Assembly: GCA_963402885.1 (NCBI GenBank)
Contig: OY727098.1
Coordinates: forward strand, 3,157,001-3,221,000
DNA length: 64,000 nucleotides
Direction of reading: 5' to 3'
Source: Antedon bifida
Taxonomy: Eukaryota; Echinodermata; Crinoidea; Comatulida; Antedonidae
Both the position numbers and the translations under genes were made by a program. The notes beneath the pieces were generated by a model. It was not told where the DNA came from and ran no database searches. It saw only the letters and a program-made list of their open reading frames with translations. Within the stretch, counting starts at the first letter, position 1, and each line of letters opens with the position of its first letter. Positions 42,701 through 53,400 of this stretch are shown here, piece by piece.

Positions 42701-44924
42701 AAACATTAAACCAGGTCATTCCTTGTCTTAAATGTACGTTTTATGGTAAATTATGATAAAAAGTGAGAAACAATGCACTACCTAAGTAGCTCGCTGCGAC
42801 TGACCTCTCGTGGACGGTCTTTAGGCCTAGCCTAGCTAGGCTTAGTTTTGTAGGCCTAGCTGGTAAACATCGGTAACGTATGAACATCGTACGCTAGCTA
42901 TATACCTAGTCTGACGTTGTATAGTTGCTGCATTAATTGTCTTTCTATTTTTGCCAGACTCCGTTGATACAAATTGGGGAAAACTCGGTATTTTCGCTGA
43001 AAAGTTAGGAGCCTTCCATTTGTTTTGGCCTCACGATTGATCGAAAAGTGGGCGAATTACAGAAGAAAAACAAAAATATCAATCCGCGAGCAATGCATTT
43101 TGGGATTTATAGCGGGCCGCTATAATTATTAGAATCAACTTATTTTTCACATTTTTGACCGTTTAAAGACGAAAAAAGTTATCGCAATAGGACCATATTA
43201 TAGTATTATTTTTACATTAAATATAGTTTGTGATCTTAAATTAGATCTAAAAAACGTAGGGAAGGTGTCTTTAAACATTTACAACAATGGATAATAAATA
43301 ATGGATTCAAATATATATTGAGCTTTTAAAAATGCAATAACTGTCTCAAAGTACAGTGGATGAGATGTAACAAACACATCACCTTTCATTAGCTCCTAAT
43401 AATAATAATATCCTTGATTTACATAGCGCCTAATGTTGTGAAACCTCTAAGCGCTCTTAAACCTCTTAAATCAAACACGTATGGAAACATACTCCCATAA
43501 TGCAGCTAGTAATCAGCACAAAGTTGTGTCTTGATCTAAGGGTCCCTTTGCGTCACCAAGCGGCATTCATTTTGTTCACTTTTTTTGTTTACTTTTTTTA
43601 CCCACCATTCACCAGCAAACGCACATGTCTCATCAATTTCGTACAGAGCCTCATTTTCATTAAATGTGATGCGACTTTTACATACCATAAACTTGTTATA
43701 ACATCTTTGTTGGAAACCATGTTGACAACATTGACACTTTGAACAAGCATCATACATACAGAACGAGACACGGTCACCTGACTTGATACCCTCCAAATCC
43801 AGATTGCTGCCTACTTTGACCACTTCACCAACAGCCTCATGGCCCAGTACACTATACAATTGATCAGGAAAAAAAACAATTATATAATAGTTTAAACTCT
43901 GGTGACTATACTACGAGCAAAGTGGATATTTTTAAAGATATTTTTTAGTTTACTCTAACCCATTATTATGATGCTACTGTACTTTCACACAGAACTTGGC
44001 ATTAATAATGGTCACTTATCTTCACCGCCGCGCAGATGGTGTATTTTTTTTAATTGGGTAAGCAAGCTCGATAGAGATGAGGTGCAAAAGTGCAGTAACT
44101 TAAATTAAACTTGGTTCGATCCTTCCCCGGACCCTTCCCACTTGCATTGTGACTACAACGTTGCATTGCGTCTAAGTGGAATAATGTTTTGGCAAATGTC
44201 TCACGTAAGAGGAGGGATGAGTTTGGTACTTTTATCTTTTTGTGATCAGTCATAGCGTTGTGATCAGTCATAGCGTTGTGATCATTTGCCGAGATAAAGT
44301 GAGAGAATTATGACGGTGATTCCTCCTTTATGTGCGTTCCATGTTTTGTGTTAAAGCGCGCGATGCATCAGAAATTGTGCAAAAGCGTTTCTTGCACAAT
44401 TTGCAATTAAACTGCACTGCTCAATTTAAAATAAGTTACACCTGCACAATTTGAAATTAAACACGAAAACCTTCGCAGAATTTGAAATTGTGCAAGGAAA
44501 TCTTTGCAGAATTTGAAATTGTAATCGCACATATTAAGCACAGTGTTAAAGAAAAAAACGGATTGTAGATACAAGATTACACTAGTTTTGATACAGGCCG
44601 GTTGTGCTTAAAAATGTAGTAGCCTTGGTAGTCCATATCTAGGCTAGTACAGTAGGCCTACTTTTAAACACACAGCTACTTGTTGAGTCTCTGTGCATTG
44701 GCCAGTCAGATGATCTTGATTGATGAGGCTTACCTCGGAGTTTTAGCTTTCGAAAGCCCCTGTAGAATTCTCAAATCATATCCGCATATTGTGGCAAGCT
44801 TGATTTTGACAAGAACTTCTTCTGGTCCAATGTTTCCTAGATTTATCTGTGTGTTTTCGGTCATAAAGCAAGGGGTTCGATCAGTTCCAAAAAACACTAC
44901 TCTCTGTGCTGGTACGGAAGCCAT
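33749..44924 (-). CDS. zinc-dependent MDR alcohol/polyol dehydrogenase-like protein
   Basis: Seven exons on the minus strand: 44734-44924, 43602-43851, 42372-42581, 39183-39315, 37919-37968, 37426-37570 and 33749-33930, giving 386 residues without frame conflict. GroES-like domain: catalytic-zinc Cys47 in ATICGYDLR and His68-Glu69 in VLGHEAVGEV. The structural zinc cysteines are C100, C103, C106 and C114. A Rossmann fold follows with GAGLFG at 218-223, then VCGNSS and LLRPGGVYLLVG. By family it would be an NAD(P)-dependent oxidoreductase of an alcohol or polyol; the substrate is unknown. Odd points: CGYDLR lacks the usual Ser/Thr and His after the zinc cysteine (CGSDxH in relatives). The 3 kb intron between exons 3 and 4 contains a LINE on the opposite strand. 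The TAA stop at 33749-33751 lies inside the TTAA flank of a MITE. The donor of exon 2 is inferred from frame (TGG TGG then gtaaaa). Confidence 0.88.
34023..34268. mobile_element. ~246-bp inverted-repeat element with CCCGGGTATA units
   Basis: Ends ATACCGTATATCCTCGGGTA and its near complement at 34238-34268. The motif CNCGGGTATANNCCCAC recurs inside the element. It lies in the last intron of the dehydrogenase gene. Confidence 0.8.
35041..35175. repeat. ~17-bp minisatellite AATAAATGCCTCCCC
   Basis: Units such as AATAAACGCCTCCCCC, AATAAATGCCTCCCCT and AATAAATGCCTCTCCCG follow head to tail, then decay by about 35175. It lies in the last dehydrogenase intron. Confidence 0.85.
35317..35501. mobile_element. 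GGGGACAC-type inverted-repeat element, copy 1
   Basis: Ends TATAGTACAATCTCTCC and its near complement at 35480-35501, with GGTGTCCCCTTAATGGAGG near the right end. Related pieces share ATTAAGGGGACAC at 37085-37315, about 32445-32600, about 29575-29640 and about 21290-21370. Confidence 0.72.
35551..36166 (-). pseudogene. 3' fragment of a related CR1-like LINE
   Basis: The minus-strand frame at 35600-36065 reads LQRVQDRFVRFVY, then SLVSRRSMFDLQFLYKCMNS, then RVTNVTKNGFISR. These align with the C-terminal part of the LINE at 39531-42102 (LQSVQNKFCRFYV, LADRRKLFDLIFLFKAVNS, RVNITKNGFVNR). The frame decays after that. The 3' end on this strand is an ATAAA-type repeat at 35551-35568. It is a 5'-truncated copy of a different subfamily, inside the last intron of the dehydrogenase gene. 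Confidence 0.8.
36379..36440 (-). mobile_element. SINE tail fragment
   Basis: The complement reads AGCGCTTAGAGGTTTCACAA through an ATT-rich end, the 3' part of the same SINE family, 200 bases upstream of the larger copy. Confidence 0.65.
36645..37075 (+). mobile_element. tRNA-derived SINE, interrupted
   Basis: The head resembles a tRNA: a box A-like GTGTGGCGCTGTGTGTTGG near 36650 and a box B-like GAGGTTCGAATCC near 36812, separated by a 114-base insertion. Without the insertion the head is tRNA-sized, with ends (GGCGTG / CTCGCC) able to pair. The body contains GCTGCATTATGGGAGTATG and the tail is an (ATT)n run. Pieces of the same body occur at 43395-43535 (-), 46548-46680 (+) and 36379-36440 (-). 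Confidence 0.78.
36681..36794 (-). mobile_element. 114-base insertion in the SINE, probably a LINE 3' tail
   Basis: Flanked by CTACT at 36676-36680 and 36795-36799. On the minus strand its end reads AAATAAAGTTGAAGTTGA, the look of a heavily truncated LINE 3' end. Confidence 0.65.
37085..37315. mobile_element. GGGGACAC-type inverted-repeat element, copy 2
   Basis: Starts TACAGTAGAACCC, with CTATTAAGGGGACACACCCC repeated inside. Ends GTGTCCCCTTAATAGGGTTT, complementary to the left side. It lies in the last intron of the dehydrogenase gene. Confidence 0.72.
38192..38321. mobile_element. MITE family 1, copy 12
   Basis: Left terminus TAAAGCTCTGTCTACACTA; the right side ends TTTGATAGTGTAGG without the outer bases. 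It lies in a dehydrogenase intron. Confidence 0.8.
39382..42126. mobile_element. MITE family 1, copy 13, split by a LINE
   Basis: The left half is 39382-39530, with repeated ACCATATTTAAGCATATCACT units. The interior resumes at about 42103 as GTGGGCACATCACACTTCTTA. The LINE at 39531-42102 separates the halves. The outer right terminus is missing. Confidence 0.85.
39531..42102 (+). mobile_element. 5'-truncated LINE (CR1/L2/Jockey group) inserted in a MITE
   Basis: A single open frame runs from the left boundary to the TAA at 41970 (about 810 codons) with no internal stop. It begins inside the endonuclease domain (LLGDFNLPEIKW, then a conserved SDHC). Reverse transcriptase motifs follow: YRPVSLLPTISKVFEK, TDMAKAFDRVSH (catalytic Asp), SGVPQGSILGPLFF and MFADDIKLF (the catalytic Asp pair). 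The C-terminal region ends RVNITKNGFVNRLP. A ~100-base 3' UTR and a poly(A) tail at about 42072-42102 close it. Both flanks are halves of the AAGCTCTGTC MITE, so the boundaries are clear; ATAT is shared at both junctions and may be a short target duplication. No promoter or full endonuclease is present, so it is dead on arrival though its reverse transcriptase frame is intact. It lies antisense in intron 3 of the dehydrogenase gene. Confidence 0.93.
42642..43274. mobile_element. 633-bp TTAA-flanked inverted-repeat element
   Basis: Starts TTAAAGACACCTTCCCTAC and ends GTAGGGAAGGTGTCTTTAA, a 19-base perfect inverted repeat including TTAA flanks. It contains a small CG-rich segment but no open frame of note. 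It lies in the dehydrogenase intron between exons 2 and 3. Probably a non-autonomous DNA transposon. Confidence 0.87.
43391..43540 (-). mobile_element. SINE body fragment
   Basis: The complement matches the body and ATT-rich tail of the SINE at 36645-37075, including the CATTATGGGAGTATGTTTCC block. It lies in the dehydrogenase intron next to exon 2 and ends about 60 bases from that exon's donor. Confidence 0.75.
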
Positions 44925-45922
44925 TTCATCTGCTGCAGCTCCAATCTCCTGCTGGTTGTTGTTGTTGTGTGTCTTCCACTTCCGCCGGTCGTCGGCAAAT
45001 TGTTTATTTACCTTTTTGATGGAAAAAAAGTTTCATCAAAACAGCCGCCGCCCATGGTTTGGTGATTTGGCTGGAGAGGGCGCAATGCTAAATTTATGCT
45101 TGGTCTATCAAGTTCTCGCCATCCGTTTGAATAAAATTATAAAAATAAGTACATTCAACTAACCATTCTACTGACACGTCGATAACTGTCAAGATTAAAT
45201 GAATAAGAAAACAGTGGTGGTGGTGGTTAATCCACCTTAGATGTACTGTACAACATTATCTTGTAGCCTACATTATAATTATTTTTTATTTTATTAATCA
45301 GTCCTTACTGAAATTCGTATCACAAACTTTCTTCGCTCAACACAATTTAAAGTCAGAAACATAAAACAAAAAATATTACAAATATAAAAAGATAAATCTT
45401 ATCAAAGAGTTGCAACGTTATAAGCAAACAAAAGTTCAGTAGAGGGTGACCATTAAAAAAAATTACTTTCTAAAAAATGTTGCTTTAAAGATAACATAAA
45501 GACATGAAGACATACTACTGTGTCAATGTAATATCGTCATCTAAAATATTCGGCATTTAAATAGTACTACCTTATACATACTGTACCATACTGTATTATT
45601 TCATATGAATTATGTGAACTAAAAGAATGAATCTGTTATTGATTAAACCAGACCTAAAAATATGCTCGTTTGTAAAAAAAAAATATGTTTATCTATTTAT
45701 CGTTGTGTAGCAGCCTTTATACCACTTTGCGTCATCTAACATATCTTTATTTTCCGGTCAAGCTTTTTGTTATAGGTAAATGTCGCTATTAAATAATTTT
45801 TTTAATTTGATTTGTACGTAATAATAGACAATTGCAGTGACTGTATTTCGTTCGAATTGAATTTCTCCGCCATTTTGCTGTAAGATGTCGAGATAGGTGG
45901 TCGACGTCAAACTTCTGATACA
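44925..45922. other. intergenic, dehydrogenase and lectin divergent promoters
   Basis: About 1 kb between two divergent start codons. I see a GTT-type microsatellite near 44950-44970 and nothing gene-like; the long plus-strand frame over 44680-45162 is the antisense shadow of dehydrogenase exon 1. Confidence 0.5.
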
Positions 45923-48900
45923 ATGTTAGGCATACGGACGATAATGTGTATGTTGTTGAGTGGAATGCACATAGTATATTGTAAGTTGTTTTCACAAATT
46001 ATTTTCAAAAAAATCAACAAATATCAAAGGATTAGAGATCAATCTTAAAATTGCCTTTATTTCAAAACACTAAATTGTTCATCAAACTTGTGGAAACATT
46101 ATTTGTTTTTTAATTTTAATCTTGTAGGCATAAATTTATACTAAAACTAAACTAAAAACTACTAAACCAAATCATTAGCATCATATAGCTACCAGTAACT
46201 TTAAAAATAAATTTGAAAGATTTATTCTTTTTAAATTATCATTATTTATTTAAATGATTATTTATGATCATGATGATTTGTAATTGTTAGAATTTTAACG
46301 AAATCATTTATACGGTGAATTTTGCCAAACGGATAGGAATAACATAATTTTGGTTCACCTTAAATATCTGATTAGTTCTAGTCTAGCATGGATATATAAT
46401 TTATAGATCCATGGTCCTAGCCGGCTTCCAATTTTCAATTTGACTACAGTACAATTGTATTTTTATTTTATTTGTCTATAAATTGCATTACATTTTCACT
46501 GATACATACATTCTATCACGGAATTTGTTCAGGTGGCGTAATCTAGAGTCTGGACACAACTTTGCGCTGATAACTAGCTGCATTATGGGAGTATGTTTCC
46601 ATACGTGTTTGATCCAAAAAATGAATGGGGTAATAATGTTCAGCAACATTAAGCGCTATATAAATCCAGGACATTATTATTACAATTGTGTACACAGTGT
46701 CACAATGCTTAACATATTGTGAAACACAGTTACAGGCACCACATGTGATACATAGTCAGTAATGCCATGTGATACCGTATAGATAGATGATCTGGGGTGT
46801 TCTAGTTCTCAAACCAAGAGTATTCAATTGAAGCTTAAAATAGATAATCAGATAAAAAACATGCTGCCATCTAAAAAATGTCTTATGAAAGATGCAGCAG
46901 ACATGACAAGCTTGTAATCTGATTGTTAGGCTTTAACTCTTCTGAAGGGTTCATGAATCTGGTAATTCTTCTTAACAAAAATAAAAAAACGATTAGGCCT
47001 ACATGATTCGGTACACTTCTGCAGTATGTCGACATGGTACGGCTCATGATCACGTCATCTCATCATTCTAAAGCATGTAGATGGCATGTTTATTATCTAG
47101 ATATCTGGATGGTTATTTTTAACTGCCGTAAAAATGTCAAGTCATGTTATGTTGGACACTCCACTGCATTCTGTAACGTTCTATAATTTGTATACATTAA
47201 GGTATTTCGAAATTCCAATACAAGTTATCAGAGTACACTGTCCATATGCTGGAGAACAATCAAGAAACTTGGTTGGATGTCAAGGTTAATTGTGAGACTG
47301 GTGGTGGTTATCTGGCCTGCCTCACCAGTACTGATGAATTGGACGCAGTCATTGAGTACGTGAATATGAACCATCCGACTGGAAATTACGCAATCGGGTT
47401 ATCTCGCGAAGCAGGTATGGATAGAAACATGATTGCAAACTGGAAGTGGGAAACAGGAGAGGTCTTTGATGGATCCATACAATGGCATGTATGGACAGAT
47501 GGTTCTGAACCAAATGGAGCGACTTCCATTCAGTGTGGCGTTAGAATCAGTATCAGCGATCGTACACTGAAAGATTTTCAAACAACCAGTGGTCTTAATA
47601 GTTATAGACCAACACAAGGATATATTTGTGAACATCATGGTACGTGTTAGCTCGGTATTAATATTACTATTATTTCCATTCTCATTTTATTAAACATGTT
47701 GTAATGCATAATTATATTTATAATCAAAATTTCAAGCAATTTTTACTTGGAAGTTTATTTTGTATGTATTTGTATGCATGTTTGTATGTATGTTTGTTTG
47801 CAGAATAATGGTAAACAATTTTCAGAATGTCTTTCTGAATTTGTTTTTCAAATAGCTATATGCCTATGCCTATCGATTTTCAGGAAAATCGATGTATTGA
47901 TGACGTCAGAAGAGCTGATTGAAATCTCGAGTTATCTTTACCTTCAACATGAACATAGATATTAAATAGCACGCCCTCTGTTATTTCTTGTTTCACTTTT
48001 TCACTTATTTCCTCTTTCTTTGTATTAATATATCAAAATCTAAAGTACGAACCGTTAATGACAATGTAGACTTATTTAATATAATAATTAGTACCTTTCA
48101 ATTAGTGTCTACTTAATTTACGCAATATTGAACAGTTAACTTACTTCAATTAAATTTACGCTAACATTTTCTTCAAATCAATTAAATAAAACAACAATAG
48201 CTTGCTAGTCAGTTGCAAGTTTGATTTCGAGAAGACTCCATGTCATAAGTGTTCTCCAAGTGTTTTTGACAGTGTGCCTTTTGTATTTTTATAGAGTAAT
48301 TGTTCTATTGTATAAGAATCCACAGTGTTTGAAAATCAATTCATTCTTTATGTACGATAAATTGAAAGTAATTAGTAACCAAAATATGTCTCCACATGTA
48401 TATATATATATATATATTGAATGAAATGGATGAAACATTAATTGCTGCTGTTTTATTACCACCACAATGAGAATGATGATGTCTGTGATAATGACGTCAA
48501 CAATCAGAATGATCATGACGACATGAACACAAAATTCCTTTTATTTTGTTTTTTCTTTACATTAAGAATCTATTTAACTTAATATAATTGTCTTTTTAAT
48601 TTGGTAAGGTTCAAATTTCCAGTATATGTGGTCTGAGTACATTGTCAATATTCTATACGAGAACGATCAACAAACTTGGTTGGATGTCAAGCTTAATTGT
48701 GAGACTGGTGGTGGTTATCTGGCCTGCCTCACCAGTACCGATGAATTGGATGCAGTCATTGAGTATGTGAATATGAACCATCCGACTGGAAATTACGCAA
48801 TCGGGTTATCTCGCGAAGCAAATCTGAAAAGAAAGGTAAACGAAAACTGGAAGTGGGAAACCAAAGAGGCTTTTGATGGCTCCATACAGTGGTTGGTTTA

Positions 48901-49324
48901 CAGATCCTCTACTGCTCCTAAAGTGGGGAATGGCCAGCAGTGTGGTGTTGCTATAAGTACCAGCGAGCGTGCAATACGCGATATCAAGACAAGTACTAGG
49001 CTTATCAACGGACAAACAGTGGGATACATTTGTGAACGAGGTACATCATCATATTATCAAACTATACTATTACTATTATTATTACTATTGTATCTCTATT
49101 GTTATTATTTTATTTTTTTAGGAGTAAGAAAAACTCGTGGACTGTATCGTTTTGACAATAATTCAGGAATTCGAATTTCTATGGATGTTGCTTACTTACG
49201 ATGCGCGCTACAATGCTTGAAACTAGAGGCGTGCCATGGTTTCTATTTGGATATTGCTGGATGTCAGGTCCAGCAAACGCATGAGTATCAGCATAAAGGA
49301 ACCTATTGCATACTCGTTGAATAG
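45923..49324 (+). CDS. secreted double C-type lectin-domain protein with PAN/apple-like tail
   Basis: Four exons: 45923-45980, 47202-47639, 48609-49040 and 49122-49324; every junction is phase 1 and the sum is 376 residues. Exon 1 encodes a short hydrophobic start (MLGIRTIMCMLLSGMHIVY) that fits a signal peptide. Exons 2 and 3 each encode one complete C-type lectin-like domain (WLDVKxNCETGGGYLACLTS, NWKWET, QCGV, GYICE). The two are almost identical over their first half, so this is a recent exon duplication. Domain 1 has an EPN tripeptide (SEPN), the motif linked to mannose-type sugar binding, but no WND; domain 2 has lost EPN. Exon 4 (YLRCALQCLKLEACHGFYLD, then CQVQ) looks like a PAN/apple fold by its cysteine pattern. 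Extracellular recognition is likely and the ligand is unknown. The signal exon is inferred from hydrophobicity, a gtaagt donor and matching phase. AATAAA is at 49439-49444. Confidence 0.82.
46545..46682 (+). mobile_element. SINE body fragment
   Basis: Matches the SINE body (GCTGCATTATGGGAGTATG) and tail (GCGCTATATAAATCCAGGAC, then ATT repeats). It lies in the first intron of the lectin gene. Confidence 0.77.
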
Positions 49325-50426
49325 TCAACAATAACATGGAACGTCAAGTATTATGAAACTGAAGCATGGTATTTAGGACTTGTCATTGTTCAAATCCTGA
49401 TATAGCACCAGAAAGCTTGTTTTATTAATATGGTTACAAATAAATAAGATAATTGGTATAGCAGCACCAAGATATTTTAGTTATAAAGCATGTTTACGAA
49501 TACGATACGAATCATTTTTATTGCAATTTAAAATCATAAATTGAAGTTTAAGAGTTTAATTAGGTATAGAAAAATTTGTATATACAATTATTGTCGTCTT
49601 AGGCTTATGTTTATAAATAACGATGGTTAATATTGCGATATTTCTTATTAATGTTGCAACATAATATAAACTTATAATATATAAAATTATATTCATTACT
49701 TCAATTTGTAAACATATTACAATGATTATGACATTTACAACATTAGCTTCATCAAACTGAAATGATCATAGTGTTAAATTGAACAAGTGACATGATATCG
49801 TAGTATCCGTCGTCTCATAAGCCATACTGTAGCAGCTAGCATTTACGATAGTTTATTGAAAGTGTGTTAGTACTGTTTAGAACTCCCACTTGTATATTAA
49901 CAACGAGCTATGCGTCAACAGCGTCCAATGCCCCGTCGTCGATTCCCAATTAATTATGTCACTACGCTACGGACTTGCCGCACGTCAACAAAGGGAAAAA
50001 CTGTAGATGTAAAATGTAATCAGTGTTGTAGATTCTACAAAACTGAGAACATTTCACATATAGATCAGTGTATAATTGATAAAAAGTTTCAGTATCGGAA
50101 ACAATTTCGCGAACCATCAATTTTTGGTTGGTTAGGTTGCAGAACGGCGCTCTAAACCATGGTCGGTAATTTAAATTGTCAATTAATGTCAAGGACCTTT
50201 TATTAATTCATTTTCACGTACATTCACTCGTTACGATTAGAGGTAAATTGAAAAATTATTACCTCAAATTAAATGTTAAAAATCGATATCATCGTCTGTA
50301 TTCATATTCCCAAGACTTAATTAACGATATGAGTCTGGTTTGGTTGAGATAAAATAAAGACTAGAGACGTTGAAGTTATTTTCTTATCTACTCGGACATC
50401 ACTCTACTGAGTACGGTTATAATATC
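49325..50426. other. intergenic, lectin gene to receptor A
   Basis: About 1.1 kb of AT-rich sequence with the lectin 3' UTR. The small Arg-rich frame at 49910-50155 is not supported by any domain. The receptor A promoter should lie at the right end. Confidence 0.5.
49439..49444 (+). terminator. candidate lectin-gene polyadenylation signal
   Basis: AATAAA 115 bases after the stop codon of the double lectin-domain gene. Confidence 0.55.
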
Positions 50427-53400
50427 ATGGAGCGGCGTATACTTGTCAACTCATTAATATTACATATGTGTGGTAAGTCAACTTATAACTTTTTGGTTTG
50501 CTGATTTCAGCCATGCACGTACATACAGTAACTATATCATATAGCGACAAACAGCCTGTGGTATCGTGTCTTCTGACAGCAAACTTTATTGCATGTGTGA
50601 TATAGCGTCTCCTGACACAAACTGATTTGATTTTCCCGTAGCGATGTTTGTAGCACTATAGTGCTGCAAACATCGTAGGTTTGATTTCACGAAGGAGGGT
50701 GAAAACACAATTATTAGAAGGGCATTTGCTTACGTTGCGTAGATTGCGTTATGTTGCGTCGCTAGTGGGAACCAAGCTTTAGTAATAGGACAAACTGACT
50801 CTTCGATAGACCACTCACTATATATCTGGCTTCAGATATGAGAACTGTTTGTTACTGGATCCCAATAGGAACGTCAGTATTATACACTTAGTCAAACCTA
50901 GAGCAAAGTAAAATTCTTTTTTTTTAAGTTACTGTTTTTGGACTGAATGCTATGATGGAGTCAGAAGGAACGGAACATCGTTTGATTGTTAATTTGATGA
51001 AACGTTATAGTTCATATGTGCGACCCGTGTACAACGAATCAACGCTTGTTATCATTGACTATCATATGGAACTATCAATGATACTTAATATTGTGAGTCA
51101 CTCATCGCTAGAGTAGTATAAATACAGAAAGATAACAAAATAAAAATATATTTTGCTCTCATTACATTAAAATCTAAATATTTTAGTTCATCGCTACTTG
51201 ACTAAATAGTATGAGCTGAGTTCCCACACTTAAAGCGTGGTTCCCACTAGAGACGCAACGCAAGGACGTACCCGCAACGCAGACGAGTTGAGGATGATGA
51301 CAATCCACAATTCGAATAATCCATCGCTTGTGATTGGTCAAATCATTTACGTTGCATTACGTCCTTGCGTTGCGTCTCTAGTGGGAACCAAGCTTTACTT
51401 ACTTGCTTGCCACTTACTCCGCCTTGGTATAACTCATCAACATACTTTCCTCAATCTTAATCTGTCCATTACTGTTGCCTCCAAATCACTATAATGTCCA
51501 TCTCTTCGGCAGCTGCAAGTGTTCACTTGTGGGTTCCATTCCAACGCCTGTTTGTGATACTTGTTGGCGGTTTCATTGCTGTATGGTAGCCATCCCCACC
51601 TAATAATTTTACAATTCGTGCTAATTTTTGCTTTAGGACGAAAAAAATCAAATATTGACGACAGCTTGGTCGCTTGAACAGGTAAGTATTTATTTTCAAA
51701 TCATGAACTCATGCTGTTTCATTCACATATTCAATTATTGAAAAATACATAAATCAACGCAGCTGGTTCTCAACACAGTGTCATGTCTAGAGACAGGATA
51801 TATTAACAGTAACCCATGTGGGAGAAATATTGTCGTCAGCCACCCGATTCTGCAGATGTCACTATCTGACTAACTTGCAATCGTCAGTTAGACAATATCT
51901 AGTGACAAGTAGTTAAGAATCGGATGAGTCAACAGACAAGGAACTGAAGACGTTGTCTATAGCATCCGTACGAGAATCTGATGACCAATGTATTACATTT
52001 TAAATCAACTTGTATCAATATTGAATTGAATTGATCACTTTATTTCAGGATAAATATTCCATATATACAACAAAAATTAGGCCTAATACAAAACGGAAAA
52101 TCACATTAAAATAGGATTTTTCCCACTTAGTGAAGAGATAGTGAACTGTACATTTTTTTCAAATACATTTACATAGTAAACTCAACCAGACCCTGGACCT
52201 TGCTATACACTCCCTGAACATAGGCTATATATACTTGAACATTGGCTATATACACATGCAATTTTTGAATCTCGTCTTAGAAATGGTTTGATGAGTTTTT
52301 GACATGGGATCCATCTGAGTATGACAACTTATCTGTCGTCAACATACCGACTAATAAGATATGGCTCCCAGATACCGTTCTTTATAACAGGTATAGTGTC
52401 TTCTATAAAATGTGTTATTCACAACTTAAAGAAGTTAGGCCTTGCACTTTCTTGACAAAAATACTTTGCATTGGATACTTTGCAGTCATTGTGATCCTCC
52501 AGGTAGGAGAAAATGACAACCTCCAGTAATTAGACTTGCCCCAAGTCTGTATTCATATTTTTATTTACTTGGATTTTTGTCTGAAAATACCAAAGCTCAA
52601 GTAGTATACGTATGAAACGCCATATGTGCAAAAATATTTATCTTTTTACTAATATTAAGACAAAACTCCGTCTCCGTCAAACTCTAGACAGAATTTACGG
52701 AGCAAACTAAGAGTTAAAAAAAACAAGGCCATATACATGGCTGCAGTTCGCGTGCTCAAATTTGAGTTAGTGTATACCGACCGACCGACCAATCGACCAA
52801 CCGACATAGTGAGATGTAGAGTCACGTTTGCACGCGGTAAGGTTCGGTAAGGTTTGCTAGTGTAGACTAGGCTTAGATCTCTCATTTGATTATTTTGCAG
52901 TGCTGACGTGGACGGAACACCGGGCAATGGAGTATCTTCAACGTACGCTATCGTTAGAAGTGATGGTCTAGTTTACTGGCCTGCTCCTGCTATTTTTAAA
53001 AGTTCATGTAAAATGGACATCACATACTTTCCATTTGACCATCAGTATTGTACTTTAAAGTTTGGACCGTGGGTATACTTGGCAAATGCTGTTAGAATGA
53101 AAAAAATCAGCGGTTGGTAACCCAGTTATTATATTATTGTTATTATTCAAATTACATCAGTTATTATTGTTAACCGACTATATACGAGTCTAGGTATATT
53201 AGGTACTGTTAGCATGTTATCCCTTACAAGTCATTGGTTATTCTGACTTACAATTTCTCAATTACCGGTAACCATTAGACCACAATGCAAAACAGGTTCT
53301 TTGTTTGATTGTGTAATCCTGTATAAAGATGTTAAATAAATAAATATTAGAAAATGCTATTCACATGAATGACTGCTTGTGCATTTTCTGCGTGCCTACC

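Noticed and set aside
44680..45162. 160-codon plus-strand open frame
   Set aside because: It is antisense to dehydrogenase exon 1, which has the conserved zinc-site sequence; no domain in this frame.
49910..50155. 81-codon Arg/Cys-containing frame
   Set aside because: No recognisable domain, no splice or start support; random open frame.
51830..51935. Inverted-repeat-looking segment (TCTGACTAACT / AGTTAGACAAT)
   Set aside because: Pairing is patchy and the ends are undefined.
52018..52160. Possible LINE 3' tail (TTGATCACTTTATTTCAGG) in a receptor A intron
   Set aside because: Resembles the reverse of a LINE end, but without a flank duplication or coding match I cannot support it.
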